Part shown: piece after piece, positions 1 to 6,566 of the stretch
Numbering within the stretch: the stretch's first letter is position 1
Layout: each line of letters begins with the position of its first letter
The notes under the pieces: model-generated
Database searches by the model: none
Told to the model about the DNA's origin: nothing
The model's input: the letters and a program-made list of their open reading frames with translations, nothing else
Source of the DNA: RUG13409 sp045616985
Lineage (GTDB): Bacteria > Bacillota > Clostridia > Peptostreptococcales > Anaerovoracaceae
Length of the DNA stretch: 8,776 nt
Assembly: GCA_045616985.1 (NCBI GenBank)
Contig: JAZLHU010000025.1
Location: 1 to 8,776, forward strand
Direction of reading: 5' to 3'
Translations under genes and position numbers: made by a program

Positions 1-1
1 C

Positions 2-403
2 AATAACTCAGAAACCTTACCGAAGAACTCCATCGGAGCGAAATCCTCCGTTCCGACAAATGCGGGAGAGGATGAGGAAGGAGAAACGCTTGTCACTGTG
101 GATAATGCCAATGCCACCAATGGAGCGGTCAATCCGGAAAAGCCGGCTGCACCGAAACAGCAGCAGTCAGGCATTCCGCCGGCAGGATGGGCAGTCATTG
201 CCGTGCTCTGTGTCGGATTTATCGCGGTAGCATATTATTTCAAGGTTGTGAAAAAGAAGAATGAGAAGTTTGTGGAAGAGGATGAGGAGGCGGCTCCTGT
301 CATGACACAGATCGAAAAGGAAGAAATCGAATATGACGACGATGACGATGAGGAGGAAAGCTCCGAGGATGCCTTCTTAAACCGCACGGAGGAGGATGAG
401 TAA
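2..403 (+). CDS. DUF4366 / CD1107-type mobile-element membrane protein, C-terminal part
   Basis: The frame is open from the left edge, so the first in-frame GTG (98) is not the real start and the N-terminal part lies outside the window. The visible 133 residues are a polar Pro/Gln-rich linker, one hydrophobic segment (about residues 63-80, WAVIAVLCVGFIAVAYYF), a basic stop-transfer cluster (KVVKKKNEK) and a very acidic tail with a DDDDDEEE run. This fits the C-terminus of the DUF4366 proteins (CD1107 in C. difficile elements), which are encoded just before topoisomerase III in Tn1549/CTn-type elements. The likely topology is outside domain, one membrane pass, acidic cytoplasmic tail. That suggests a part in the conjugation machinery, but the biochemical role is unknown to me. 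The stop overlaps the topB start (TAATG), implying translational coupling. The family call rests on the tail and context, because the conserved part is not visible. Confidence 0.75.
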   Translation, partial: NNSETLPKNSIGAKSSVPTNAGEDEEGETLVTVDNANATNGAVNPEKPAAPKQQQSGIPPAGWAVIAVLCVGFIAVAYYFKVVKKKNEKFVEEDEEAAPVMTQIEKEEIEYDDDDDEEESSEDAFLNRTEEDE

Positions 404-2541
404 TGCAGCTTGTAATCACGGAAAAACCAAGCGTCGGTATGGCCGTGGCAAAGGTGCTGGGAGCAGAAAAACGACATGAGGGTTACGTGGAAGGAAACGG
501 CTACATTGTTTCCTGGTGCGTGGGTCATCTGGTGGAACTGGCAGATCCGGAACAGTACGGCGAACAGTGGGCAGGGGGCTGGACTTACGGCTCGCTGCCC
601 ATTCTGCCGGAGGATTTCAAGTTTGTCGTAAAGTCAGAAACCAGTAAGCAGTTCCGGATTGTGAAAGACCTGATGACCGGAAAGAACCATACGGATATAA
701 CAAGCGTTATCTGTGCTACGGATGCCGGGCGTGAAGGAGAACTGATTTTCCGTCTGGTATACCGGCAGACCGGCTGTAAAAAGCCCATATACCGCTTATG
801 GATTTCATCCATGGAAGAATCTGCCATCCGTGACGGATTCGACCATTTACGGCCCGGAAATGAATATGACTGCCTGTATCAGTCGGCTCTGTGCCGTCTG
901 TATGCGGACTGGCTCGTGGGAATCAATGCGACCAGGCTGTTTACGGTGATTTACCGGACCAAGGTGTTAAAGGTCGGCCGTGTCATGTCCCCGACTCTTG
1001 CCATGGTGGTTGAAAGAGAAAGTGAAATCGGGCAGTTTAAGCCGGAACCGTATTACCAGGTGGAAATTGACATGGACGGCATCAAAGCGGTATCCGACCG
1101 GATTGATGATAAGGATTTTGCGATTGTTCTTAAGACAGAAGCAAAAAAAGGTTCTGCCTATGTGAACCATGTGGAGAAGAAGGAGAAACGGACGGCAGCT
1201 CCGAAACTCTATGATCTGACAACGCTTCAGAGGGATGCGAACCGGCTCTTCGGTTTTACGGCAAAAAAGACACTGGACTGTACGCAGAGCCTGTATGAGA
1301 AGAAGCTTGTGACATATCCGAGAACGGATGCGAGGTTCCTGACAGATGACATGGAGGAAACGGCGGCAGAAATTATTGGTCTGCTGAAAGAAAAGATCCA
1401 GTTTGCAAAGAATGTAAGTCCTTCAGATCCGCTGATCCGTCCGGTGCTCGACTCCCGAAAGGTTTCCGATCACCATGCCATCATTCCCACCATGCAGATG
1501 GCGAAGAACGGTCAGGATGCCATGAACGGTTTATCGGAGGATGAGAGGAAGATTTTAAGCCTGATCATCAACCAGCTTCTCTGTGCCACGGCAGAAGCAA
1601 ATGTGGGAACTGCCATCAGGGTCTATCTGGTGGCGGCGAACAAGAAGTTTCATATCAACGGTTTTCTGGAAACAAGGGAAGGCTGGAAGGCATTTGACCG
1701 GAGCTTCCGGCAGAGCCTGAAGGTAAAGGAAGAAAAGGAATCTGAAAACGAAGAGGAGACCGTGATGAACGGCAGCATTCTTTCCCTGGAGGAAGGGTCA
1801 AGAATCCGGGTAACGGAAAGCAGGATACTGGAAAAGAAGACCCAGGCTCCGAAGCACTTTACGGAAGATACGCTGCTTTCGGCAATGGAACGTGCCGGAG
1901 CATCGGAGGAAAATGACGATGTGGAACGCAAAGGTCTCGGAACGCCGGCGACCCGTGCGGAAATCATTGAAAAGCTTGTAAGGAGCGGATTCATTGACCG
2001 GAAAAAGAAGCTTCTGATTCCGACCGATGACGGAATCCGGCTGATCACCATCCTGCCGGAAACGGTAAAGAGCCCGAAGATGACGGCAGAATGGGAGAAT
2101 ACCCTGATGCTTGTGGCAAGGGGAAAGGCGGACCCGGATGCATTTTTATCGGGAATCCGTCAGATGGTGACAGAACTTGTAAAAAAATATGATGGGGTAA
2201 AGGAGGAACCACGGAACATGTTCGGATCGGAAAATTCACTGGGCAGATGCCCGAACTGCGGAGGCGATGTCCTCTGGGGCAAGTTCGGCCCCTACTGTTC
2301 GGAAAAGTGCGGAATGACCTTGAAAAAGGCTTTTGGCAAGGAATTCACAAAGGAAGAACTGACAGGGCTTCTTTCAGGCGAAAAAACGCTTGTAAAGGGC
2401 TTGAAGTCAGCAAACGGCGGTACTTATGACGCTTATCTCACACCCGACGGAATACAGGAGTATTCGTATACCAATAAGGACGGGAAAGAGATCAGCGGTC
2501 TGCAGTATAAATTCATAATGGAATATGTGGAAAAGGAGTGA
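403..2541 (+). CDS. topB: DNA topoisomerase III (type IA)
   Basis: This 712-aa type IA topoisomerase breaks and rejoins single DNA strands through a 5'-phosphotyrosine. Visible motifs are an N-terminal TOPRIM domain with E7 (ITEKPS) and ATDAGREGE (residues 105-113; D107, E111 and E113 acidic), the VGRVMSPTLA segment (191-200), the active site LVTYPRTDAR with catalytic Tyr305, SDHHAIIPT further on, and GLGTPATRAEIIEKL. A C-terminal zinc-binding-like cluster follows (C616, C619, C632, C636) and then a short C-terminal repeat-like domain ending in MEYVEKE. The length is usual for element-encoded TopB. The start is ATG 403, with GGAGG at about 389-394 and the TAATG overlap with the gene upstream. 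TopB-like enzymes are standard in Tn1549/CTn elements, where they probably resolve or relax DNA during transfer. The host's own TopB is the only serious alternative, and the neighbours argue against it. Confidence 0.97.
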   Translation: MQLVITEKPSVGMAVAKVLGAEKRHEGYVEGNGYIVSWCVGHLVELADPEQYGEQWAGGWTYGSLPILPEDFKFVVKSETSKQFRIVKDLMTGKNHTDITSVICATDAGREGELIFRLVYRQTGCKKPIYRLWISSMEESAIRDGFDHLRPGNEYDCLYQSALCRLYADWLVGINATRLFTVIYRTKVLKVGRVMSPTLAMVVERESEIGQFKPEPYYQVEIDMDGIKAVSDRIDDKDFAIVLKTEAKKGSAYVNHVEKKEKRTAAPKLYDLTTLQRDANRLFGFTAKKTLDCTQSLYEKKLVTYPRTDARFLTDDMEETAAEIIGLLKEKIQFAKNVSPSDPLIRPVLDSRKVSDHHAIIPTMQMAKNGQDAMNGLSEDERKILSLIINQLLCATAEANVGTAIRVYLVAANKKFHINGFLETREGWKAFDRSFRQSLKVKEEKESENEEETVMNGSILSLEEGSRIRVTESRILEKKTQAPKHFTEDTLLSAMERAGASEENDDVERKGLGTPATRAEIIEKLVRSGFIDRKKKLLIPTDDGIRLITILPETVKSPKMTAEWENTLMLVARGKADPDAFLSGIRQMVTELVKKYDGVKEEPRNMFGSENSLGRCPNCGGDVLWGKFGPYCSEKCGMTLKKAFGKEFTKEELTGLLSGEKTLVKGLKSANGGTYDAYLTPDGIQEYSYTNKDGKEISGLQYKFIMEYVEKE

Positions 2542-2548
2542 AAACACA

Positions 2549-2710
2549 ATGACAGAAACAAAGACGATGGAAACAAAAACAATGGTAACCGCACCGGAGG
2601 GTGTGAGCAGTAAGGAAAGAATCGCCCTTGCAGCACAGCAGAAAAACAGACTGGCAGCCTATGCCAAGAAAATGAATGCGGCACAGGCCGGGAAAGGACA
2701 GAAGAAATGA
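2549..2710 (+). CDS. Small basic hypothetical protein (53 aa) of the transfer module
   Basis: This is a short protein with an imperfect MTETKTMETKTM repeat at the N-terminus and a basic, alanine-rich, probably helical C-terminal half (SSKERIALAAQQKNRL onward, ending GKGQKK). I prefer ATG 2549 to the in-frame ATG 2525. Base 2525 lies inside topB, whereas 2549 sits 10 nt after GGAG (2535-2538), a site that overlaps the topB stop. The stop overlaps the start of the next gene by ATGA, so translation is probably coupled. No domain is recognised. Comparable small ORFs occur at this position in related elements. The charge suggests a nucleic-acid contact or a partner for its neighbours, which is inference only. 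Confidence 0.7.
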   Translation: MTETKTMETKTMVTAPEGVSSKERIALAAQQKNRLAAYAKKMNAAQAGKGQKK

Positions 2711-3912
2711 TGAATTACGAAGAGTTTAAGCAGGAAGTAACCGAAACGATCAAGGATTATCTTCCGGAGAAATATGCGGATGCCGATGTATCCATTCATG
2801 ATGTGCTCAAGAATAATGACCAGCACCTGGACGGTCTGAATATCCGGACCGATGAAAGCAACATGATTCCCACCATTTATCTGAACAGCTTCTTTGCGGA
2901 CTATGAGGCAGGAAGACCGATGGATGAGATTCTGGAACAGATTGCCGATATCTATGAGAGCAATGTGGTTTCCGAGCAGATTGATGTCAGCAATATCACT
3001 GATATTGATAAGGTAAGGGATAAGATTGTAGCCCGTGTGGTAAATGCCGAGCAGAATGCGGAACTTCTGGAAGGACGTCCCTATACCATGATGGCAGATG
3101 ATCTTGCCATTACCTATCATGTAAACCTTCAGGAAAACGGGGAAGGTATGATGAGCACGGCAGTAACCAATGCCCTGGCGGATACCTATGGTCTTGATGC
3201 CGAAGGACTTCACGAGATTGCCATGAAAAATATGCCGGAAAACAATAAGACAACCTTTAGGGGTATGACGGAAGTGCTTATGGAGATGATGGGCGGAAAG
3301 ATGCCTCCCGGACTGGAACCGCCGGAAGGAAAGGAACAGATGTATGTTCTTTCCAATGAATCAAAGATGAACGGTGCCGTTGCCCTGATTGATACTCAGA
3401 CCATGGATCAGATAGCTGAAAAAATGGAAGGAGATTATTTCATTTTACCTTCAAGTGTGCATGAGGTGCTCATCGTTCCCATGGATTCCGGTATGGAAAG
3501 AGAACAGCTGGAAAACATGGTCAGAGAGGTCAATGCGACCCAGGTAGCTCCTCCTGACCGTCTTTCGGATCATGTTTACGCTTATGATGCCGAGGCACAT
3601 GAGGTAATGCGTGCCGAGCGTTATGAGGAAAGACACAACGAAGCTGCCCGGGAAGAAGTGGTAGCCGACATGCCGAAGGAAGAATTTGACAAGGCTGCAA
3701 AGGAAGCAAAGGCTCCGGAAGCAGAGAAGCCTGCAGAGGAAAAGAAGTCACCGGAGAAGTCGGAAAAGGCTGCCGAGAAAAAGCCGGAGAAGAAGGAACA
3801 GGAACGACCTTCTCTTAAGGCACGCCTGGATGAAAAGAAAGCGGAAGCAGCAAAGAAGGAACATAAGGCACCGACAAAGGATATCAACAAAAACAAGGAT
3901 AATTCCCTTTAA
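2707..3912 (+). CDS. DUF5688 family protein with basic C-terminal tail
   Basis: This 401-aa soluble protein begins MMNYEEFKQEV, followed by a segment with SIHDVLKNNDQHLDGLNIR. A later core runs through MYVLSNESKMNGAVALIDT and FILPSSVHEVLIVP. These are the features I recall for DUF5688 proteins of Lachnospiraceae elements, whose function is unknown. From about residue 320 it becomes a low-complexity Lys/Glu/Ala/Pro stretch, probably extended or coiled, and then carries a conserved tail starting at residue 369 (SLKARLDEKKA). The ArdC-like protein downstream ends with nearly the same motif. The start is ATG 2707 (ATGA overlap with the 53-aa gene, AAAGG at 2694-2698); ATG 2710 is an equally possible start one codon later. 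No signal peptide or membrane segment is seen. The family call is fairly firm; the role is unknown. Confidence 0.8.
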   Translation: MMNYEEFKQEVTETIKDYLPEKYADADVSIHDVLKNNDQHLDGLNIRTDESNMIPTIYLNSFFADYEAGRPMDEILEQIADIYESNVVSEQIDVSNITDIDKVRDKIVARVVNAEQNAELLEGRPYTMMADDLAITYHVNLQENGEGMMSTAVTNALADTYGLDAEGLHEIAMKNMPENNKTTFRGMTEVLMEMMGGKMPPGLEPPEGKEQMYVLSNESKMNGAVALIDTQTMDQIAEKMEGDYFILPSSVHEVLIVPMDSGMEREQLENMVREVNATQVAPPDRLSDHVYAYDAEAHEVMRAERYEERHNEAAREEVVADMPKEEFDKAAKEAKAPEAEKPAEEKKSPEKSEKAAEKKPEKKEQERPSLKARLDEKKAEAAKKEHKAPTKDINKNKDNSL

Positions 3913-3922
3913 GGTGATTTTG

Positions 3923-4029
3923 GGTCAGAACAGCTTCGGGTCAGTCTGACCTGAAGTCTGTAATTTCACTTTAGGTCAGTCTGACCTGAGGTCAGAAAAT
4001 TACTTTGGGTCAGTCTGACCCAAGGTCAA
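3923..4029 (+). repeat. Three tandem palindromic repeats, core GGTCAGTCTGACC
   Basis: The perfect 6-1-6 palindrome GGTCAGTCTGACC occurs at 3939-3951, 3974-3986 and 4008-4020 (period 35 and 34 bp). A further half-site lies 16 bp after core 2 (GGTCAG, 3990) and core 3 (GGTCAA, 4024), and another lies 16 bp before core 1 (GGTCAG, 3923). The flanks extend each dyad to 11-12 pairs: CTTCG/TGAAG, CTTTA/TGAGG and CTTTG/CAAGG around the core. Flank bases differ between copies but keep pairing (G-U, A-U, G-C at one position; C-G, U-G, U-A at the next). This is a leader or intergenic array, either a protein-binding array or a set of RNA hairpins ahead of the terminator at 4042. Confidence 0.85.
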
Positions 4030-4041
4030 ATATTACTATTC

Positions 4042-4083
4042 AACGGGCAGTCTGCGGATTTTTCTGCGGTCTGCCTGTTTTTT
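4042..4083 (+). terminator. Strong intrinsic terminator directly ahead of the ArdC-like gene
   Basis: The outer stem (4042-4050 with 4071-4079) pairs AACGGGCAG with CTGCCTGTT. After a single T-T mismatch an inner 7-bp stem (4052-4058 with 4063-4069, CTGCGGA/TCTGCGG, two G-U pairs) closes a TTTT loop. Six T residues follow at 4078-4083, then AAAGGAGG, the Shine-Dalgarno of the next gene. With 14 nt between the U tract and the next ATG there is no room for a new promoter, so downstream expression needs read-through or antitermination. It may serve as an attenuator. Confidence 0.85.
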
Positions 4084-4097
4084 AAAGGAGGAAGGTA

Positions 4098-5972
4098 ATG
4101 GCTGAAGACAGCAGGGCTCCCGCACAGGGAACCGAAAAGAAAAATCCGATCAAGGAGATTACGGATAAGCTGGAACAGGGGCTGAAGGAACTGTTTGAGA
4201 GTGAGCGGTATAAAACCTATCTCACAACCATGAGCAAGTTTCATAATTACAGTTTTAACAACACGCTGCTGATTGCATCCCAGAAACCGGACGCAACTCT
4301 TGTGGCCGGCTTTGACAGCTGGAAGAAGAACTTTGACCGGCATGTAAAGAGGGGCGAGAAGGGCATCAAAATCATTGCTCCCATGGCTTATAAAAAGAAG
4401 GTGGACCAGGCCGTTGTGGATCCGGTGACAAAGAAACCGGTTGTGGATGAAAACGGAAAAGCGAAAACAGAAGAAGTGGAGATCAAGGTTCCGTCATTTC
4501 AGGTCGTAACCGTATTTGATGTCAGTTCCACGGAAGGAAAGGAAATCCCCAATCTTGGCGTGTCGGAGCTGAAGGCAGGAGTGGAAGGCTACAAAGACAT
4601 GATTACCGCACTGGAGAGATTTTCGCGGGTGCCCATTGAACGGGAAGACATCGCCTCGGGGGCAAAAGGATATTTTGATCCGGCAAATCAGAAGATTGTC
4701 CTGCAGAAGAATATGAGTGAGGCACAGACCGTAAAGACTCTGATTCATGAAATCAGTCACAGCCTGACGGATGATAAGGACAATCCCACCATTGCCGTTG
4801 ACAATCCGACGGAGCGTAACAGAAGCACAAAGGAAGTGACCGCGGAAAGTGTTGCCTATACGGTCTGTCAGAGATTCGGAATCGATACCAGCGATTACAG
4901 TTTCGGGTATATCGCGGGATGGTCATCAGGCAAGGAGATGAAGGAACTGAAGGATTCCATGGATCTGATCCGCCGCACCGCATCCGAGGTGATCAATGGT
5001 GTGGAGGATAATCTGAAGATGCTTGCAATCGAGCGGTTTGCTCAGGAAGCAATGGATGTTGAGAAAGAACCTGTCGGCAGGTCATTTGAAATCTGGCAGC
5101 TGAAGGACACACCGGAAAACCGTAATATCGCCTTTGAAAACATGGAGTTTCTGTACCAGAATGACATACCGGTTGACAAAGACAATTATGAGAAAAAGTA
5201 TGAGGGGTCACTTGCGGAAAAGACAGATTTGGAAGACATCTATGAAAGATTCAATCTTGACCGACCTGAAGACTTTAAGGGTCATTCCTTATCAGTCAGT
5301 GATATTGTTGTAGTGAAGGATGAAGCCGGGGAGAAGGCCTTTTACGTGGATTCTTTCGGCTTTGAAGAAGTGCCGGAATTCTGCAAGGAAAGGGAAATGG
5401 AGCAGGATATTTCCGGGAAGGAAGCTTCGGAGGCGGAAAAGAGCAGCGCGAGAGAACTGGCGGAACGACTGGATCGGTTCGCTTGTGATAATCATTTTTA
5501 TGATTCCAATGAAGCATTTGACCGTGAAGCAAATATCAGCATGATAGCGGCAGACCTGGAGGCAGGTAACACAGAATCCTTTATGGAATTTTTTCAGAAC
5601 ATTTTAGAGGACGATAATTCACTTGAGGCGGATGTGGAGGAAGCAAAGGATCTTCTTTCGGCGGTGGATGCCTTTAAGCCGGATGTGAAGGTGGAAGAAC
5701 AGGCTGTGGTATCACAGGCACCGGCTGTACCGGCACCCGAGCCTGCGACAAATACACCTGCAAACGGAAAACAGAAGACTGCTTCGGCAAAAACACCTGC
5801 CAAGACGCCGAAAACGGCCGAGAAGGGGCAGAGTAAGGCTTCTTCACAGACTAAGGCATCTGATAAGAAAACGTCCTTAAAAGCCCGTCTGGATGATAAG
5901 AAAGCCAAGGTATCAAAACCGGAGAAAAAAGAGACGGCAAAATCAAAAAACGTGGGGAGGGAGGACCTGTAA
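4098..5972 (+). CDS. ArdC-type ssDNA-binding / zinc metallopeptidase / YodL-domain protein
   Basis: This is a 624-aa multidomain protein. Residues about 15-140 resemble the ArdC N-terminal ssDNA-binding domain (YSFNNTLLIASQKPDAT, then FDSWKKNFDRHVKRGEKGI). Residues about 160-310 are a zincin-like metallopeptidase with HEISH (H217, E218, H221) and a likely third zinc ligand in TKEVTAESVAY (E246 or E250). Residues about 329-430 are a YodL-like domain (FEIWQLKDTPENRNIAF, HSLSVSDIVVVKD, VDSFGFEEVPEF). A helical domain follows (about 450-530), then an Ala/Pro/Lys-rich linker and a basic tail with SLKARLDDKKA (593-603). ATG 4098 follows GGAGG (4087-4091) by 6 nt. ArdC of plasmid pSa binds ssDNA and protects incoming DNA from restriction, and it resembles the transport domain of the transferred RP4 primase TraC1. 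A role at DNA entry is therefore plausible but not shown. The peptidase substrate is unknown. Confidence 0.88.
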   Translation: MAEDSRAPAQGTEKKNPIKEITDKLEQGLKELFESERYKTYLTTMSKFHNYSFNNTLLIASQKPDATLVAGFDSWKKNFDRHVKRGEKGIKIIAPMAYKKKVDQAVVDPVTKKPVVDENGKAKTEEVEIKVPSFQVVTVFDVSSTEGKEIPNLGVSELKAGVEGYKDMITALERFSRVPIEREDIASGAKGYFDPANQKIVLQKNMSEAQTVKTLIHEISHSLTDDKDNPTIAVDNPTERNRSTKEVTAESVAYTVCQRFGIDTSDYSFGYIAGWSSGKEMKELKDSMDLIRRTASEVINGVEDNLKMLAIERFAQEAMDVEKEPVGRSFEIWQLKDTPENRNIAFENMEFLYQNDIPVDKDNYEKKYEGSLAEKTDLEDIYERFNLDRPEDFKGHSLSVSDIVVVKDEAGEKAFYVDSFGFEEVPEFCKEREMEQDISGKEASEAEKSSARELAERLDRFACDNHFYDSNEAFDREANISMIAADLEAGNTESFMEFFQNILEDDNSLEADVEEAKDLLSAVDAFKPDVKVEEQAVVSQAPAVPAPEPATNTPANGKQKTASAKTPAKTPKTAEKGQSKASSQTKASDKKTSLKARLDDKKAKVSKPEKKETAKSKNVGREDL

Positions 5973-5973
5973 T

Positions 5974-6189
5974 ATGGATGGTAAATTTACGATTGAAGAA
6001 GGAAACCTGATTGGAATCTACGTCGGGTCAACTCCCGATATAAAGACGGCAGTAGATGGAATATCCGGTGTTTTGCAGTACATCGATGATGCCGATATGC
6101 TTGATCTGGCACGAAGGACGATTGAGAAGATTTCAAAGATGACGGATGAAGAATTCCGGGCAGAATACATGGAACCGGTGAGAGGGTAA
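5974..6189 (+). CDS. Putative transposon-transfer assisting protein (TTRAP, formerly DUF3586)
   Basis: This 71-aa acidic protein has FTIEEGNLIGIYVGST at the N-terminus, a middle helix (DMLDLARRTIEKISKM) and the ending MTDEEFRAEYMEPV. The pattern FT-EE-NLI-IY ... MTDEEF matches my recollection of the small TTRAP proteins of Tn1549-like elements. The name comes from genomic context and no activity is established for it. I use ATG 5974, two bases after the stop of the ArdC-like gene and preceded by GGGAGGGAGG (5955-5964). The longer in-frame ATG at 5893 lies inside the upstream gene and is unlikely. It is the last gene of the module, and a strong terminator begins 21 bases after its stop. Confidence 0.75.
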   Translation: MDGKFTIEEGNLIGIYVGSTPDIKTAVDGISGVLQYIDDADMLDLARRTIEKISKMTDEEFRAEYMEPVRG

Positions 6190-6209
6190 AAAGGATAAGA
6201 AAAAGGAAA

Positions 6210-6251
6210 GGCTCACAGGAGGCAGGAGACTGCTTCTTGTGGGTCTTTTTT
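6210..6251 (+). terminator. Intrinsic terminator ending the transfer module
   Basis: A 16-bp uninterrupted stem (6210-6225 with 6230-6245, four G-U pairs) is closed by a GAGA (GNRA-type) tetraloop and followed by six T residues (6246-6251). It lies just after the TTRAP-like gene and marks the end of the plus-strand transcription unit that enters at the left edge. Confidence 0.92.
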
Positions 6252-6349
6252 GTGCTTGTTATCTGACAATGTATACAAATAGAAAAAGTTCAAAAAATGA
6301 TTGACAATTAAGCGGGGTTCACACAAACATAAAAAGCAAAAAAAGAGAA

Positions 6350-6378
6350 TTGACAGCCTCAAGAAAATACATTATAAT
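6350..6378 (+). promoter_or_regulatory. Consensus sigma-A promoter of the RHH operon
   Basis: TTGACA (6350-6355) and TATAAT (6373-6378) are both perfect and separated by 17 bp. An A-rich stretch (6331-6348) upstream resembles an UP element. Transcription should start near 6385. The 6252-6349 stretch before it holds no gene that I can support. A second TTGACA at 6301 lacks a -10 box at suitable spacing. Confidence 0.9.
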
Positions 6379-6413
6379 AGTGATTGCTTGATGAACAAGT
6401 CACTATTATAATG
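6370..6413. promoter_or_regulatory. Perfect 14-bp inverted repeat overlapping the -10 box (candidate operator)
   Basis: The arm CATTATAATAGTGA (6370-6383) recurs as its exact reverse complement at 6400-6413, with 16 bp between. Each arm contains the 8-bp palindrome ATTATAAT (6371-6378 and 6405-6412). The left arm covers the -10 box, and the predicted start (about 6385) lies after it. The repeat would therefore not form a hairpin in this operon's own RNA and more likely acts as a DNA operator. The right arm ends just before the Shine-Dalgarno (AGGAGG, 6416-6421). The RHH-like products of the operon are the obvious candidate binders. Confidence 0.85.
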
Positions 6414-6428
6414 TTAGGAGGTTGCTAA

Positions 6429-6566
6429 ATGAAAATTACTCTACTGTGCTCATATGAAGAGGCGGATGAGCTGCAATTTCTCGCTGCTCAGAAAGGAGAA
6501 TCGGTCGGCGAGCTAATCATTTCACTTTTGAGAGAAAAACTTTTTGAGGAGGAATCGAACCAATGA
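6429..6566 (+). CDS. Small ribbon-helix-helix (CopG/Arc-like) protein, 45 aa
   Basis: The protein starts MKITLLCSYEEADELQF and has the RHH layout. A short strand (MKITLLCSY) with alternating residues is followed by helix 1 (ADELQFLAAQKG), a turn with Ser as helix cap (ESVGE) and helix 2 (LIISLLREKLFEEE). The pattern L-x2-LA-x3-G-x-S-x3-L is typical of CopG-like DNA-binding proteins, which work as dimers inserting a two-stranded sheet into the major groove. ATG 6429 lies 7 nt after AGGAGG (6416-6421) and is the first gene after the strong promoter, so it is well placed to be the autorepressor. Its stop overlaps the next start (ATGA, 6563-6566). It is easily missed because of its length. The fold call comes from the pattern alone. 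Confidence 0.78.
   Translation: MKITLLCSYEEADELQFLAAQKGESVGELIISLLREKLFEEESNQ

Noticed and set aside
235..528. Minus-strand 97-aa frame
   Set aside because: Ser- and Phe-rich translation is the shadow of the acidic tail and topB start on the other strand; no Shine-Dalgarno.
2659..3213. Minus-strand 184-aa frame
   Set aside because: Lies wholly opposite the small protein and DUF5688 genes, whose frames carry the family features and start signals.
3621..3896. Minus-strand 91-aa frame, and the plus-strand Arg/Lys-rich frame at 3686-3949
   Set aside because: Both are low-complexity shadows of the Lys/Glu-rich end of the DUF5688 gene.
3923..4029. CRISPR-like array
   Set aside because: Only three short palindromic units with similar, not unique, intervening sequence, and no cas genes nearby.
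5594..5908. Minus-strand 104-aa frame
   Set aside because: Shadow of the Ala/Pro/Lys linker of the ArdC-like gene.
6301..6333. Second promoter using TTGACA at 6301
   Set aside because: No -10 box at 16-18 bp; the nearest CATAAA is 21 bp away.
6252..6428. Origin of transfer
   Set aside because: The inverted repeat is better explained by the overlapping promoter; no recognisable nic motif and no relaxase gene in the window.
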